A stretch of DNA of 64,000 nucleotides, from positions 1,240,001 to 1,304,000 of the forward strand of contig JANATG010000015.1 in assembly GCA_029449235.1 (NCBI GenBank). Direction: 5' to 3'. Position 1 is the first letter of the stretch, and each line of letters begins with the position of its first letter. The position numbers were made by a program, and so were the translations under genes. Of the stretch, positions 47,090 to 57,067 are shown piece by piece. Under the pieces are notes generated by a model, which saw nothing but the letters and a program-made list of their open reading frames with translations, ran no database searches and was not told the origin of the DNA. This DNA is from Linnemannia schmuckeri (taxonomy: Eukaryota; Mortierellomycota; Mortierellomycetes; Mortierellales; Mortierellaceae).

Positions 47090-49906
47090 CTAAGACGAAC
47101 TCTGGGTCTGAGGTGACTTGAGAACATGGAACTTGCTATACTTAAACGAAAACTCAACACCTTCCAACACTTCTCCTTCGACCACATCATCATACTCATC
47201 CATCCCCTTGTACACCAACCCTAACTCCGAATATGCATTCAACTGATTCTCGTCCTCGCCGTGCATCTCCTTCCCCGCCAGATCCATCTTCCAGATCTTG
47301 TTGTACTCCTTCTGCTCTTGGTGTTCGTCGGACAACCAGGAGGTCAAGAATGTAGACTCTCCTTCTTCCGACAAAGGAGCCTTCTTACGCAGAATGGAAA
47401 GGAACCCGGAGAGGGTCACACCGATCCAATGCTTGGCTACCAGGACCTCGAGGTTCGGGGATAGAGTCGACAGGAATTCTTCCAGGAACACGTCTCCTCC
47501 GAGTACGTTCCAACCACCCAACATCGTCAGCTTCTGAAGTGCCGGCAAGACGACCTTCTTTCCTGGAACATTCAAGACGGACCAATCGAGGTCTCGAGTA
47601 TGCGCCATTGTAGTATGGATGTTGAGGTGCAACGACTTCAGGAGGGGACAACCGGCCAACATCTGGAACTGAAACTCGTAGGCAAACTTGGAGTTGAGCT
47701 CTAGTTTAGTCAGCAGTGGTAGTTGCCAGTCCCATGTCCACCGATACCATCCAGGTCCGTGCCGTCCTTGTTCCTGTCGTTGGTCAAGGAAGTCGCCGTC
47801 GCCGTCGTCGCTGTCGACTGGCTCTTCCCCTGCTAGTACATCGTCCCACAAGTGTACAACCGGCGCTTCGGGGGAAGGAGGAAGAATGAAGCACAGGTCA
47901 TCACTCCCACACGTAGTCTGGATCGACAGCTCTGTAAGCCTCTCTCGCATCGAAGAAAGCGTACCGGGGTGAAACGTCAACGCACTCCAACCCTCGAGCG
48001 TCATCGACTTGCACTTCTCCAACTGCGCCGGCAAACACCCATCGCGGATCGCCAGCCGCGGATGGTAATCATACGTCACGTCGTCGTATAGATCCACATT
48101 CACAAGGTTCGGACAGTGGACCAGCAACTCCGGGTCGAGGACTAGACGGGCAACGCTGGCGACAATGTAAAGATCTCGCAAGTTGGGCAAGTCAACCCAT
48201 CCGCGGCCGATTCTGATCGTCCACATGGGTTTGGGATCGTGCCTGTTGTTGATAAAGCTCTCGTCAAGTGTATAGGGCATGTTGAGACCGAGCTCGGTGA
48301 GGGTTTCGCTGAACGCGTAGGCAATATCGTCAATCTCATCCATGTCCTTGAATGGCACGTCCCCCAACCCCGAGATAAATGCCTGTTCCAAGGGAACCAG
48401 GCCGTATCGCAAATGTAAGTGGCGATCATCATTCTCCTCCTTCTGCAACAGCGACCTTTCCTGTCGTTTGTTGTTGCTGTTGTTGCCATCAGAGTTATTC
48501 TCCAAAAGGGCTTTCTTCTCCTCAACCGCCCACTTGTACGCCCCAGCACCCAAAGACCCCAACGTCAACGTCTTCAACCCTCGACACCTCTGCAAGAACC
48601 CCCGGTTCTCGACCACCCTCTCATAAGTCTCCGAAATCCCCGACTCCAAATTCATATCAATCTTCTTCACAGCCCCCAAATACGTCTCCGTCGGATGCGC
48701 CAAGAACTGCATCCAATTCCTCTCATCTAGCACAGAGGGTTTCTTCAAAGGCGGCAACAACTGCATGATCTGAAACTGAATCTCTTCAGAACACTTCTGC
48801 GGCAGGGGGGTCCACGTCCAGGGGTCCCAGATCTCACTATCAGGACAAGTAGCCGTCTTGAGTTGCCCCGGGAAGAGTCGTCCATGCTCCTGAACAAACA
48901 TGAGCAGGTTCTGCATGGCCTTGTCCCTGCGGATAGTATTCTTCTTCAGAAGCGTCGACACCCCATTCAACCATTCACCAATTTCTTCATTGGCCTCTGC
49001 CTCTTCCTCCATGGCGAAGAAAACATCATCCTCGGTATACTGCATCACCTCGTCCAAGCAGAATTGTACATGCTCCAGATTCTCAAACTTGCCAACAGCC
49101 TCCACATACCGACCCACATCCGAAACCGGGATCGCCAACGACTTCAACTGCTGTCCCAACACCTTCTCCTCATCTTCAATTTCACCCCCACTACCAGCAC
49201 TACCACTACCATCATCACCAACAGTAGCGACACTATTGACAAGCATCCAATTGACCTCTCTCAGAACCATAACCCGAAAGAACTGATGATACAACGGCAA
49301 GGGATCATCCATCAGATTGAGTCGTCTTCGACAAATGATTAATACATCCTTGGCCCCACAATGGTGCTGGAACTCTTTCTGCTGAATGTATTCCAGAGTT
49401 GCCGGTGCTGCTTTGTGCAAGACCTCGTGTTGCCAAGTGTATGCGATGGGTGTGCAGAGGTTGAGGTGGCGAATGTGACCCAAATAGTCGAGCGGGCTGC
49501 TGCTGCTGCTACTGCCGGGAGTAGAAAGAGTGGCGGTTGCGGAGTCCTGGGCAGAAATAATTTGGGGAGCAGAAAGTTCAGGAAAGACAACGGCCACGAT
49601 CTCGGGTACAGAAGCAGGGAGACAACGCGCAAGCAGCATCCGCGCCAGGGCATCAACAGTCTCCAACGGTCCTCTCTTCTCTCCTTCCTCCTCGTCTTCT
49701 TCTGCTTCATATGCATAATACACCTCCTCTGCAGGGGCGTGGAAGGCATGCTGGAAGGGGTCGGTATAAAGGTGTCGCAGTGCTACAGCGGCCAGGGATT
49801 TGTTGACTTGGAGTAACGAAGCGACGTCTACTTTTCGGTTGTCGAGGAGGAGGTGGGTGAAGATTAGGTCCAGGCATTCCGGAATGAGTTGTGAGAGGTA
49901 GTCCAT
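47090..49906 (-). CDS. F-box protein, 938 residues
   Basis: A single exon from the ATG at 49906; the in-frame sequence upstream to 50035 is leader-like. The F-box is at the extreme N-terminus (residues 1-50): Leu-Ile-Pro-Glu-Cys-Leu-Asp-Leu-Ile-Phe-Thr-His-Leu-Leu, then Ser-Leu-Leu-Gln-Val-Asn-Lys-Ser-Leu, matching the Skp1-binding pattern. The rest is a long leucine-rich array resembling LRR-type substrate receptors, with two acidic low-complexity segments (about 68-80 and near 735-750). It would recruit a substrate to an SCF ubiquitin ligase; the target is unknown. It lacks the Ser-rich leader of the other F-box protein in this window, so the two are probably not recent duplicates. Convergent with the PIG-Y-like gene, 172 bp apart. 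Confidence 0.85.
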   Translation of the reverse strand: MDYLSQLIPECLDLIFTHLLLDNRKVDVASLLQVNKSLAAVALRHLYTDPFQHAFHAPAEEVYYAYEAEEDEEEGEKRGPLETVDALARMLLARCLPASVPEIVAVVFPELSAPQIISAQDSATATLSTPGSSSSSSPLDYLGHIRHLNLCTPIAYTWQHEVLHKAAPATLEYIQQKEFQHHCGAKDVLIICRRRLNLMDDPLPLYHQFFRVMVLREVNWMLVNSVATVGDDGSGSAGSGGEIEDEEKVLGQQLKSLAIPVSDVGRYVEAVGKFENLEHVQFCLDEVMQYTEDDVFFAMEEEAEANEEIGEWLNGVSTLLKKNTIRRDKAMQNLLMFVQEHGRLFPGQLKTATCPDSEIWDPWTWTPLPQKCSEEIQFQIMQLLPPLKKPSVLDERNWMQFLAHPTETYLGAVKKIDMNLESGISETYERVVENRGFLQRCRGLKTLTLGSLGAGAYKWAVEEKKALLENNSDGNNSNNKRQERSLLQKEENDDRHLHLRYGLVPLEQAFISGLGDVPFKDMDEIDDIAYAFSETLTELGLNMPYTLDESFINNRHDPKPMWTIRIGRGWVDLPNLRDLYIVASVARLVLDPELLVHCPNLVNVDLYDDVTYDYHPRLAIRDGCLPAQLEKCKSMTLEGWSALTFHPGTLSSMRERLTELSIQTTCGSDDLCFILPPSPEAPVVHLWDDVLAGEEPVDSDDGDGDFLDQRQEQGRHGPGWYRWTWDWQLPLLTKLELNSKFAYEFQFQMLAGCPLLKSLHLNIHTTMAHTRDLDWSVLNVPGKKVVLPALQKLTMLGGWNVLGGDVFLEEFLSTLSPNLEVLVAKHWIGVTLSGFLSILRKKAPLSEEGESTFLTSWLSDEHQEQKEYNKIWKMDLAGKEMHGEDENQLNAYSELGLVYKGMDEYDDVVEGEVLEGVEFSFKYSKFHVLKSPQTQSSS

Positions 49907-50096
49907 CTCTGATAACGTGTGAGGGGAGAAGGACTGGAGTGTATGTGTTTGTGGATGAAGGAGGGTTGGACAGAAAGCGAAGGTTAAATAGAAAAATAAG
50001 GGAGTGTGTGTGGAAAATAAATTGAGTCCAAGCACAGACTATAATGATGTTGCAAAGTTAAATAAACGCGCCTCCATGTCTCACCGCGTGTAAAGG

Positions 50097-50133
<37 letters not shown>

Positions 50134-50420
50134 ACAAACGATCGAGAGTCAAAGTGACACACTTTTCTCGATCTCGAGTTGGCAAAATCGACTTTTGAGC
50201 AACGTAATCCCATGGTGCTCGAACGAAGGTCTCACGTGCAAGCAAAGTCGCAGAGAGAGTTTAGCCCTACCTTCTTCTCCGAGAAAGGAGATTTTTCTCC
50301 AAAGATCCATGGGATGGCGGTTGAACAAAAATGCTCATTTGTTTTCTTCGAGTTAGTCACAAGTAGGGGTATCTCTTATTATACAATTTTATGAAAGAAA
50401 TGCGTAAAACTAGACGAACA
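49907..50420. other. Spacer with A33 tract
   Basis: It contains A33 at 50097-50129, the promoter and leader of the F-box gene at 49907-50096, and the 3' flank of the EHD gene. No other gene is seen. Confidence 0.6.
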
Positions 50421-52591
50421 CTAATGAGCGTAGGGTATCATAGAACGCGGTAAAGTCTCAGGCAAAACCCCCTCGCCTCCTCCATTCTCAATCGCCCGAA
50501 TCAGATGCATAGCGACCGCAAACTCATTCTCGTCTAAATACCCATTCGAATCCCAGTCCGCAAGCGTCCATACCTTCGCCAACACATCCATCGACAACCC
50601 CGTGCTCATCAAGTACGGCTTTGCAGTCGACCCATTGATCCGACCCTCAACCGGATGTAATGACTTGAACACTGGCATCGAACTTGCCTTGTCGACGGAC
50701 GAAAAGTGCCAATAGCTTGGAGGAATCTCTCCGCCCGGGCTCATCTGGGACAAGGAGAATGTCTCGGGGATCAGGAAGGGATTCTTTTGGGCTTGTTCTA
50801 GAAGTGGATTTCCCTGCGGGAACCGGCGCATTAGTTTTGGGAGGTCGATGGATAAAGCTTCCTCGACGGTGGACATAATGGGCTCCTTGACCTTGGAGAA
50901 TGACTCGAACTTGTAGGCCCTCAATGACTGCCGGAACTTTTCGACGTTCGGGAAATCGCCCTCAGGTACACCATGGATCTGTTGGACTTTTGTAAACTCC
51001 TTGTCCAGATCCCGGATGAGTTCCTGTTGACGGGAAGCTTTTCCAAAGACCGCCGGCATCTCCTTCTTGAGATGTCCAATAATGTACGCGTGGACCTTGG
51101 CTAGCCTAGCGCGTTTGACAATCTCGTTGACTTTACGAATCGCAGCATTGCGAGGCAGGTCTCTGAGGTCCTTGATCAGATCCGCCTGCTCCGCATCCAA
51201 TAATGACCGACAGTCCTCGAACGCGTTCGGCGGTTTGTTGACCCAAAACGACCCTAAATAAACCCTCATTACCTCCGGCGTCTGAATAACCTTCCCTAAC
51301 GACCACATCAATGCTCCATAGACCCTCATCAGCTGCTGTTGATTGACCATATCCGACTTGTTGAGAATCACCCGCACCTTTTCCTCATGACCCTTGAGCG
51401 CATAAATCGACGACTTGAACTCGTCCGAGATATCCAACTTGTGTGAGTCGAAAAACAACAAGATCAGATCCGCCCTCTCCGCGAACCATTCAATCGTCTT
51501 TGTGAAATCGTACCCACGTTCGACTCGTTGTTTGTTTCCTGCGAGAATTCCAGGCGTGTCGATGAGGGTCATATTTTCGAGGAGTGGGGAGGGGCATTGG
51601 GCGACTTGGAAACGCGTCAGGAAGGCTTGACCGAATTTGTTGAGGCCTCGGAAGGGCATGTCTGAGGTCACTGCTGCGGCGTTTCCGGGGATCACTCGAG
51701 ACTCTACTCCATTCATCACTGCTACGAACCTGTCCGTCTAATAGGAGAGGGGAAGGTGCGTTAGAGAGGACATGGGTAGGAAGATGTGTCTAATTGCTTG
51801 TCGAGAGCAAATGAGATAAATGCCATTAACATACTGTGGGCTCGACGCCGATGTGGGATCCAGGGTAGTCGCATTCCGTGAGATGTCTAATAAATGTCGT
51901 CTTGCCCTATACGCCACACAATAACATGCACACGAACGAGGAAAAAGAACCGTTAGCGAACAGTTTCTCACGCAAGACCTTGTACATGCACGTCGATCTC
52001 ATACAAAACACCTCGGGAGAAAGGAAAAGAAAAGAACTAATAACGTACAGTGCTGTACTGTCCTAGGAGAAGAACCATAGGCTTGGCCTCGATATCACTA
52101 TCCGACAATGGCGCGGAATGGAACCCCTCAAAATTATATGTCGTCTCCAATGGCCGAATTTTCCTTCTGTACGTGTCCTTCAGCTCATCCATCAAGGGCC
52201 GGTAATCGTCATGGATCAGGTTCGTACACGACCCTCCGCCCCCAATCCCGTTAAACGTCGATCTTATCGCTATCGGTGACGAGTGTGCCCCACCTTCTCT
52301 ATCTCCACCGCCTCCTCTGGAGAACTTGTTCTTCTTATGTGCCTGATAACTGGCGACCTTTGCAGATTTGGTCGACATCATTGAGAGGACTGGAGACTTG
52401 TTGTTGTGGTTGTAGTTGTAGTATGGGTCTTCGTTTTGATGGTGGTGGCCTTTGGTGTAGCCATAGTCGTCGAGGGGTCCACTGGCGGCGACCAAGCCTC
52501 CTGTTGGAGTGCTGGGTCCTGACTTGAATGCGCCTCCGCCTCCGGCCCTGATTGACTCTGTCTTGCGCTTCATGTCCTGTGCAAAGCCCAT
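50421..52591 (-). CDS. EH-domain (EHD/RME-1) membrane-remodelling ATPase
   Basis: Three exons: 52591-52049, 51906-51835 and 51737-50421, encoding 643 residues (animal EHDs are about 535). EHD proteins are dynamin-like ATPases that tubulate endocytic membranes. The P-loop Gly-Gln-Tyr-Ser-Thr-Gly-Lys-Thr-Thr is split exactly by the first intron (about residues 177-185). Asp-Thr-Pro-Gly-Ile and Asn-Lys-Ser-Asp follow. The C-terminal EH domain has a calcium-binding loop (Asp-Trp-Asp-Ser-Asn-Gly-Tyr-Leu-Asp-Glu-Asn-Glu-Phe). The first 115 residues or so are an extra Gly/Asn/His/Ser-rich segment before the standard N-terminal helix. The ATG at 52591 was chosen because the codon before it is GTG. 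It diverges from the hydrolase-like gene across 1.2 kb. Confidence 0.96.
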
Positions 52592-53799
52592 GGTCACTGA
52601 AGAGAAGGAAGGGTATATTATGGCAGGTTAGGGTGAATGGCAAAGTTGGCGTGACTAATAGATCAGGTAAAGTGTGGAGCAGAGGGTGAGAGGGAGAAAG
52701 AATCTGTGCTTATGTCGTAACGATGGCCGTAGATGATTTGGTTAAGGGCAGAAAAGAGGTGATAGTAAGTCTCAATGGGAAGTGGGAGAGGGGTATAAGT
52801 GTGGGTATAAATGAAGGAAGAGAGTGGGAAAGTGTGTATATACAATAGAAGAAAAGAAGAAAGAAGGGAAGAAAGATGAAAAGGGAGATAGTGAGAGAGG
52901 GATGGTGTGTGTGCATTTGAGGCAGCCTGCTTGGAGCCCGTGCATATATGTCTATGCCATGGATGCACAGATTGCACATTCCAAAGGTTCCCAGCTCAAA
53001 CTCCCTCACCAACGCGCTACGTCCTTTATCTTTCACACCTATATGCCTGTTTGGCTATTGGTTAACCAAAACTGGCGATCGTTCTTCTTGTCTGCTTTTG
53101 CCGTAAGTAGATGATGCTCTCATAACGATTACAATGCTTGTGGCCGTTGAGGCATCAATAGACATAATATGCACAACGTAACTATGGTGCGTCTTGATCA
53201 TCCCTCTTTCTCCCTCCTTTCCCTTCTCTCTTTTTAACAGGTGCACAAACTCCCCAGTACGACCTTGCGGCCTTGCTCAATTGCGTCCAAGAAACGTGTC
53301 GATGAACAAAGGAGGATGCCACAATGCACCAGGTCTGATTTCAATTGAAAAAGCGGACAAAGAATAGAGGCAAGAGGTACGTTCCACTTTGCCCTGAGAA
53401 AAAAAAACAAGTCGCCATGGCCACTTTGCAAACGTGCGATCTGTACTTGATCTGTTCTTCTGCTGTCTGTGGCCGTTCAAGTAATTCTCCTGCTCCTTTA
53501 CTTTTCCTCTTTTTTTCTTACTTCCATAATGATTGAGAGCAGAGGCGAGCAGTAGCTATTACGCGCCATCTCTTCCCTCTCCCTTCCCTTCCCTTACCAT
53601 CGCTCCCCTCCACCTCCCTCGATGATCATCATCATTACCACCAACATCATCCTTTCACAGTCCATCTACCAGATCCTCGCATCCACACACGATTTCTCAT
53701 CGCTTACACTATCACGCAAACTCTATTTTCACATTCACATTTGACACATACCTCCTCCTCCTCCTCCTCCTCCTTTTCTCCTCTCACCAACAAACGAAA
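52592..53799. promoter_or_regulatory. Upstream region shared by EHD and hydrolase-like genes
   Basis: 1.2 kb between divergent genes. The EHD side is GA-rich on the plus strand; the other side has (CCT)n at 53751-53774. Short frames here show no domain-like pattern. Confidence 0.45.
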
Positions 53800-55235
53800 A
53801 TGCCATTCATACAACCGACAGGAGTATCACTCTCTGGCTCCCGCGGGAATCTAACCAACCCCCGCACAAGCACCAACACAGCCCCCTCGCTCATCTCCAA
53901 CACCAGCGCCACCAGTTTACCAGCAACACGCAAGAAATTCGAGCCTGAAAAGCTCTGTCAGGTTCGAAACCAGTGGGTCCGCAGTGCAGACGACTCAATT
54001 TATATCTTTACAAAGACTTGGCAGCCCTTCAACGTCCCCGTTCTCTCCGTCATCGTGTACGTTGGATCATGTGTATGGTGGACGAAGACTTACATTATTT
54101 TTTTACTATTAGAGGAGGGAGTAGAGGCAGTAGATGATCCAAGCAAACTCACCTTTTAATTTTTGTGCATGTCTTGATTGAGATAGATTTGTGCATGACA
54201 TAATGGAACATTGTGAGAGATACCAGCCACTGTTTGTCCAGTTCGCCGCGAGAGGGATGGAAGTCCAATCTTTTGATCTCCCCGGGTTTGGCGAGACGGG
54301 CGCCCGTGAAGATGCCTACGGGATCACCGGCGGGTAACTTTTTTTTTTTTTTTTTTTTTTTAGTTAATATTATTCCAAGATATTCGCGACTCTAATTTCA
54401 CCCACTAGTCAAATTTACGATGTGATTCCCTTTCTTTTCTCATTTCTAACCTTCTCACCCTTCCCCCAAAATACAAAACTACTACCGATAGATACGATGT
54501 GCTGCTAAAAGAAATGGACAGCGCAATAGATCGCGCACAAAATTCTTACCCCTCCCTCCCAATTTTCCTCATGGGTCACGGTATGGGTGGCGCTCTCGTC
54601 CTCAACTATGTCTGTGGTCTCGGTCAACGTATCCCGCTCCTTGCGGGCATTATTTCTTCTTCTCCTTATTTGAAACCAACAATTAAGGGTGCAGGAACAA
54701 TGTTCCCGAGTACTTATAATCGGTTAGGAAAATGGTACCCGAATATTGGGATCGGGTTCCGGGTGCAAGCGGAGGAGTTGACTAGGGATTTGGCGGAGCA
54801 GGAGAGGTTTTTGGGGGATGGACTTATTCGTGATTCTGTGTCTCTTCAATGCCGTACGTGACCCTTCTTCCTGTTGTTGTTGTTGTTGATTGCCATTTGT
54901 CGTTTTTTGCTAATATCCATGAATGCCTTGAACTAATTCTTTTTCTCGCTTTTTTTCAGTGGGAGATATGATATATCAAGGACAAAAGATACTCAAGAAG
55001 CGCTGGAAAAAGTTCCCAGCCCCCTTGCCAACACTCCTCCTCCACGGAACAGATGACCCCATTTGCTCTTACAAGGCAACTCATACCCTCTCCTCCCAGC
55101 TCCTTAAACTCCAGCCTCTCAGTTTTATGTTCAAATCCTGGAAAGGCAACATGCACGATCGTAAGTTCCTTTTTCATTTGGTTGGTAAATGGTGTGTTCG
55201 CTTGCTGCACACAACTAACACGCGTTCGCTTATTT

Positions 55236-55276
<41 letters not shown>

Positions 55277-56667
55277 TTTGCCTGCACTTCGCAATGGAAT
55301 TAGCACATTGGGACCTGGATGCAAATTCAGTACGCTCAGAATACACGACATGGATCCGGAACAATTGCAGGCATTTCGATAGGCTGCCACTAGAGCCCAG
55401 TATGGTCCACTGGGATTCAATCCGTTCCTCCCGCTCCACCGCCACTTCTTCCCGTTCTATCCGCCACACTACCTCCAACCAATCCTCCTCCTTCTCCACT
55501 GACGATCCTTCGAAAAAGGGAAAGAATGATAAGAAAGCGGAAAAGAAGCGTGAAAAGAAGGAGAAGAAGGATCGGAAGAAACAGGAAAAAATCGACAAGG
55601 CTGAAAAGAAGAAACAGCAGAAGCTTGCTGGTAAACAACAGCAAGGCAAAGGATCCATGGTCGCTGGGAGTGGTCAGGAAGACGCGCAGATTGGAGAAGT
55701 AACGGCGGCACCGGTGAAGACGCTGTCGAACCCGGCGAATGCAGAACCGGAGGCGATCCAGGATCTGGAGGGTTTGAGGCGGCAGCAAGAGTTGAGGAAA
55801 TTAAAGGCAATCGAGAAGCGGCGCGAGTATAACCTCGAGCCTCCTGCGCCTGTAATGGAAGCTGCTCCTCCTATTGGTCCTACTGATCCTGCTCTTCCTG
55901 CGGTGGAAGAACAGCAACAACGACAACAGCAACAGCAGCAAGTGGAGCCAGTACCACCAGTGTCACCCGCACCACAGGTCGAACAACAACATCAACAGCA
56001 ACAACAGGGAATCATCTTAACAGTCATCACAGAACCATGCTCTCCCACAATCACAACACCCCCTCTACAACAACCTTTACCCAACACCATTCAATCGACA
56101 TTATCACAACAGCAACAGCAGACCGAGATGGAAAAATCTCTTGAAGCCATCGCTCTCACACTCTCACGAGGTAGTAGCCTCAACCATCTCCCTAGCGCCG
56201 TCACTGCCGATATTGCTATCGGTATATCCAGATCTGTTTCTATGCCTGTCCTTAGTGAAGCGGCAGCTTTACTCAAGGCTGAACCTACAGTCGTCGATAC
56301 ACAGAAAACACCAGCCGCCGTTGCATCTTTAGAAGAGAGTGCCAACAACTCCGTTGTGGTGGTCGCACCGGTCGCGCCTGAAGACGTTACTGAAGAGGCA
56401 ACTATTAGGGCGTTCACCACGACGACAGCATCGGCAGCGGCGGCAGCGGAGGAAATTGCCCTCCAGGCTCAGGATCTGACATCAACTGCCACCACTACTA
56501 CATACGTCAACGAAACACCCGCCCCCACCTTCCATATCGACTCCTCACCTGAAAATGCACCCTCTCCACTCCTCATCGAAAAAGCACTAGAAGCAATATC
56601 GCCAACAGAGTCAACAACCCCGCCAAGGCTCACGACGACCTCTTTACCTGGACAGTTTCCTTCTTGA
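53800..56667 (+). CDS. Alpha/beta-hydrolase (monoglyceride-lipase-like), nucleophile lost
   Basis: Five exons: 53800-54056, 54187-54333, 54492-54853, 54960-55160 and 55304-56667, encoding 776 residues. Residues 50-350 follow the monoglyceride-lipase fold (yeast Yju3 type). The oxyanion strand (Phe-Val-His-Asp...Glu-His) comes first. The nucleophile elbow reads Gly-His-Gly-Met-Gly-Gly at 163-168, where the family has Gly-His-Ser-Met-Gly-Gly, so the catalytic Ser is Gly165 (codon GGT at 54580-54582). The acid (Thr-Asp-Asp-Pro, about 287) and His321 (Met-His-Asp) remain. The last 420 residues are extra: a Lys/Glu-rich predicted coiled coil (about 390-430), then Gln/Pro/Thr-rich disorder. It is probably a pseudoenzyme or has a different role. 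Exon 5 follows a T37 tract in its intron. Confidence 0.88.
55238..55274 (+). repeat. T37 homopolymer in intron 4 of the hydrolase-like gene
   Basis: An uninterrupted run of 37 T lies about 30 bp before the exon 5 acceptor. It can serve as the polypyrimidine tract but is likely unstable in length. Confidence 0.9.
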
Positions 56668-57067
56668 CTTACTACCATCTCCGCCACTGTTACAGTTCCC
56701 GATAAAGAAGACATTGTCGACCTTGCGGTCGACACCACCTCTGCATAAGAAGAAAAAAAAACAGGACCTCCGCTTACGTCAAGTGCCTACTAACACCACC
56801 AAGCATATCATGTCGCATAGTACACATCATATCTCAATATGAATAAAAATGCAAACACAATTTGTTCATTGGGTAAAATAATGTTTTTGTTTACTTTTTG
56901 TTGATTTTTGATTGTGCTTTCTAAATGTGATGGTTGGGTTATGCTGTTGTTGTCAATGTGCTTTTGGTCATTATAATATGTACTATATGCTGGCGTGTTT
57001 TGTATCGCCAATATGTTATTTGCGCTCCTCCTGCTTCACTCGCGCTTCAATCTCTCCCTATACTCCT
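56668..57067. other. Convergent spacer with 3' ends of two genes
   Basis: AT-rich 400-bp gap between the stop codons of the hydrolase-like and Spt23-like genes. An AATAAA-type signal lies at about 56840 on the plus strand. No gene is seen. Confidence 0.6.
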
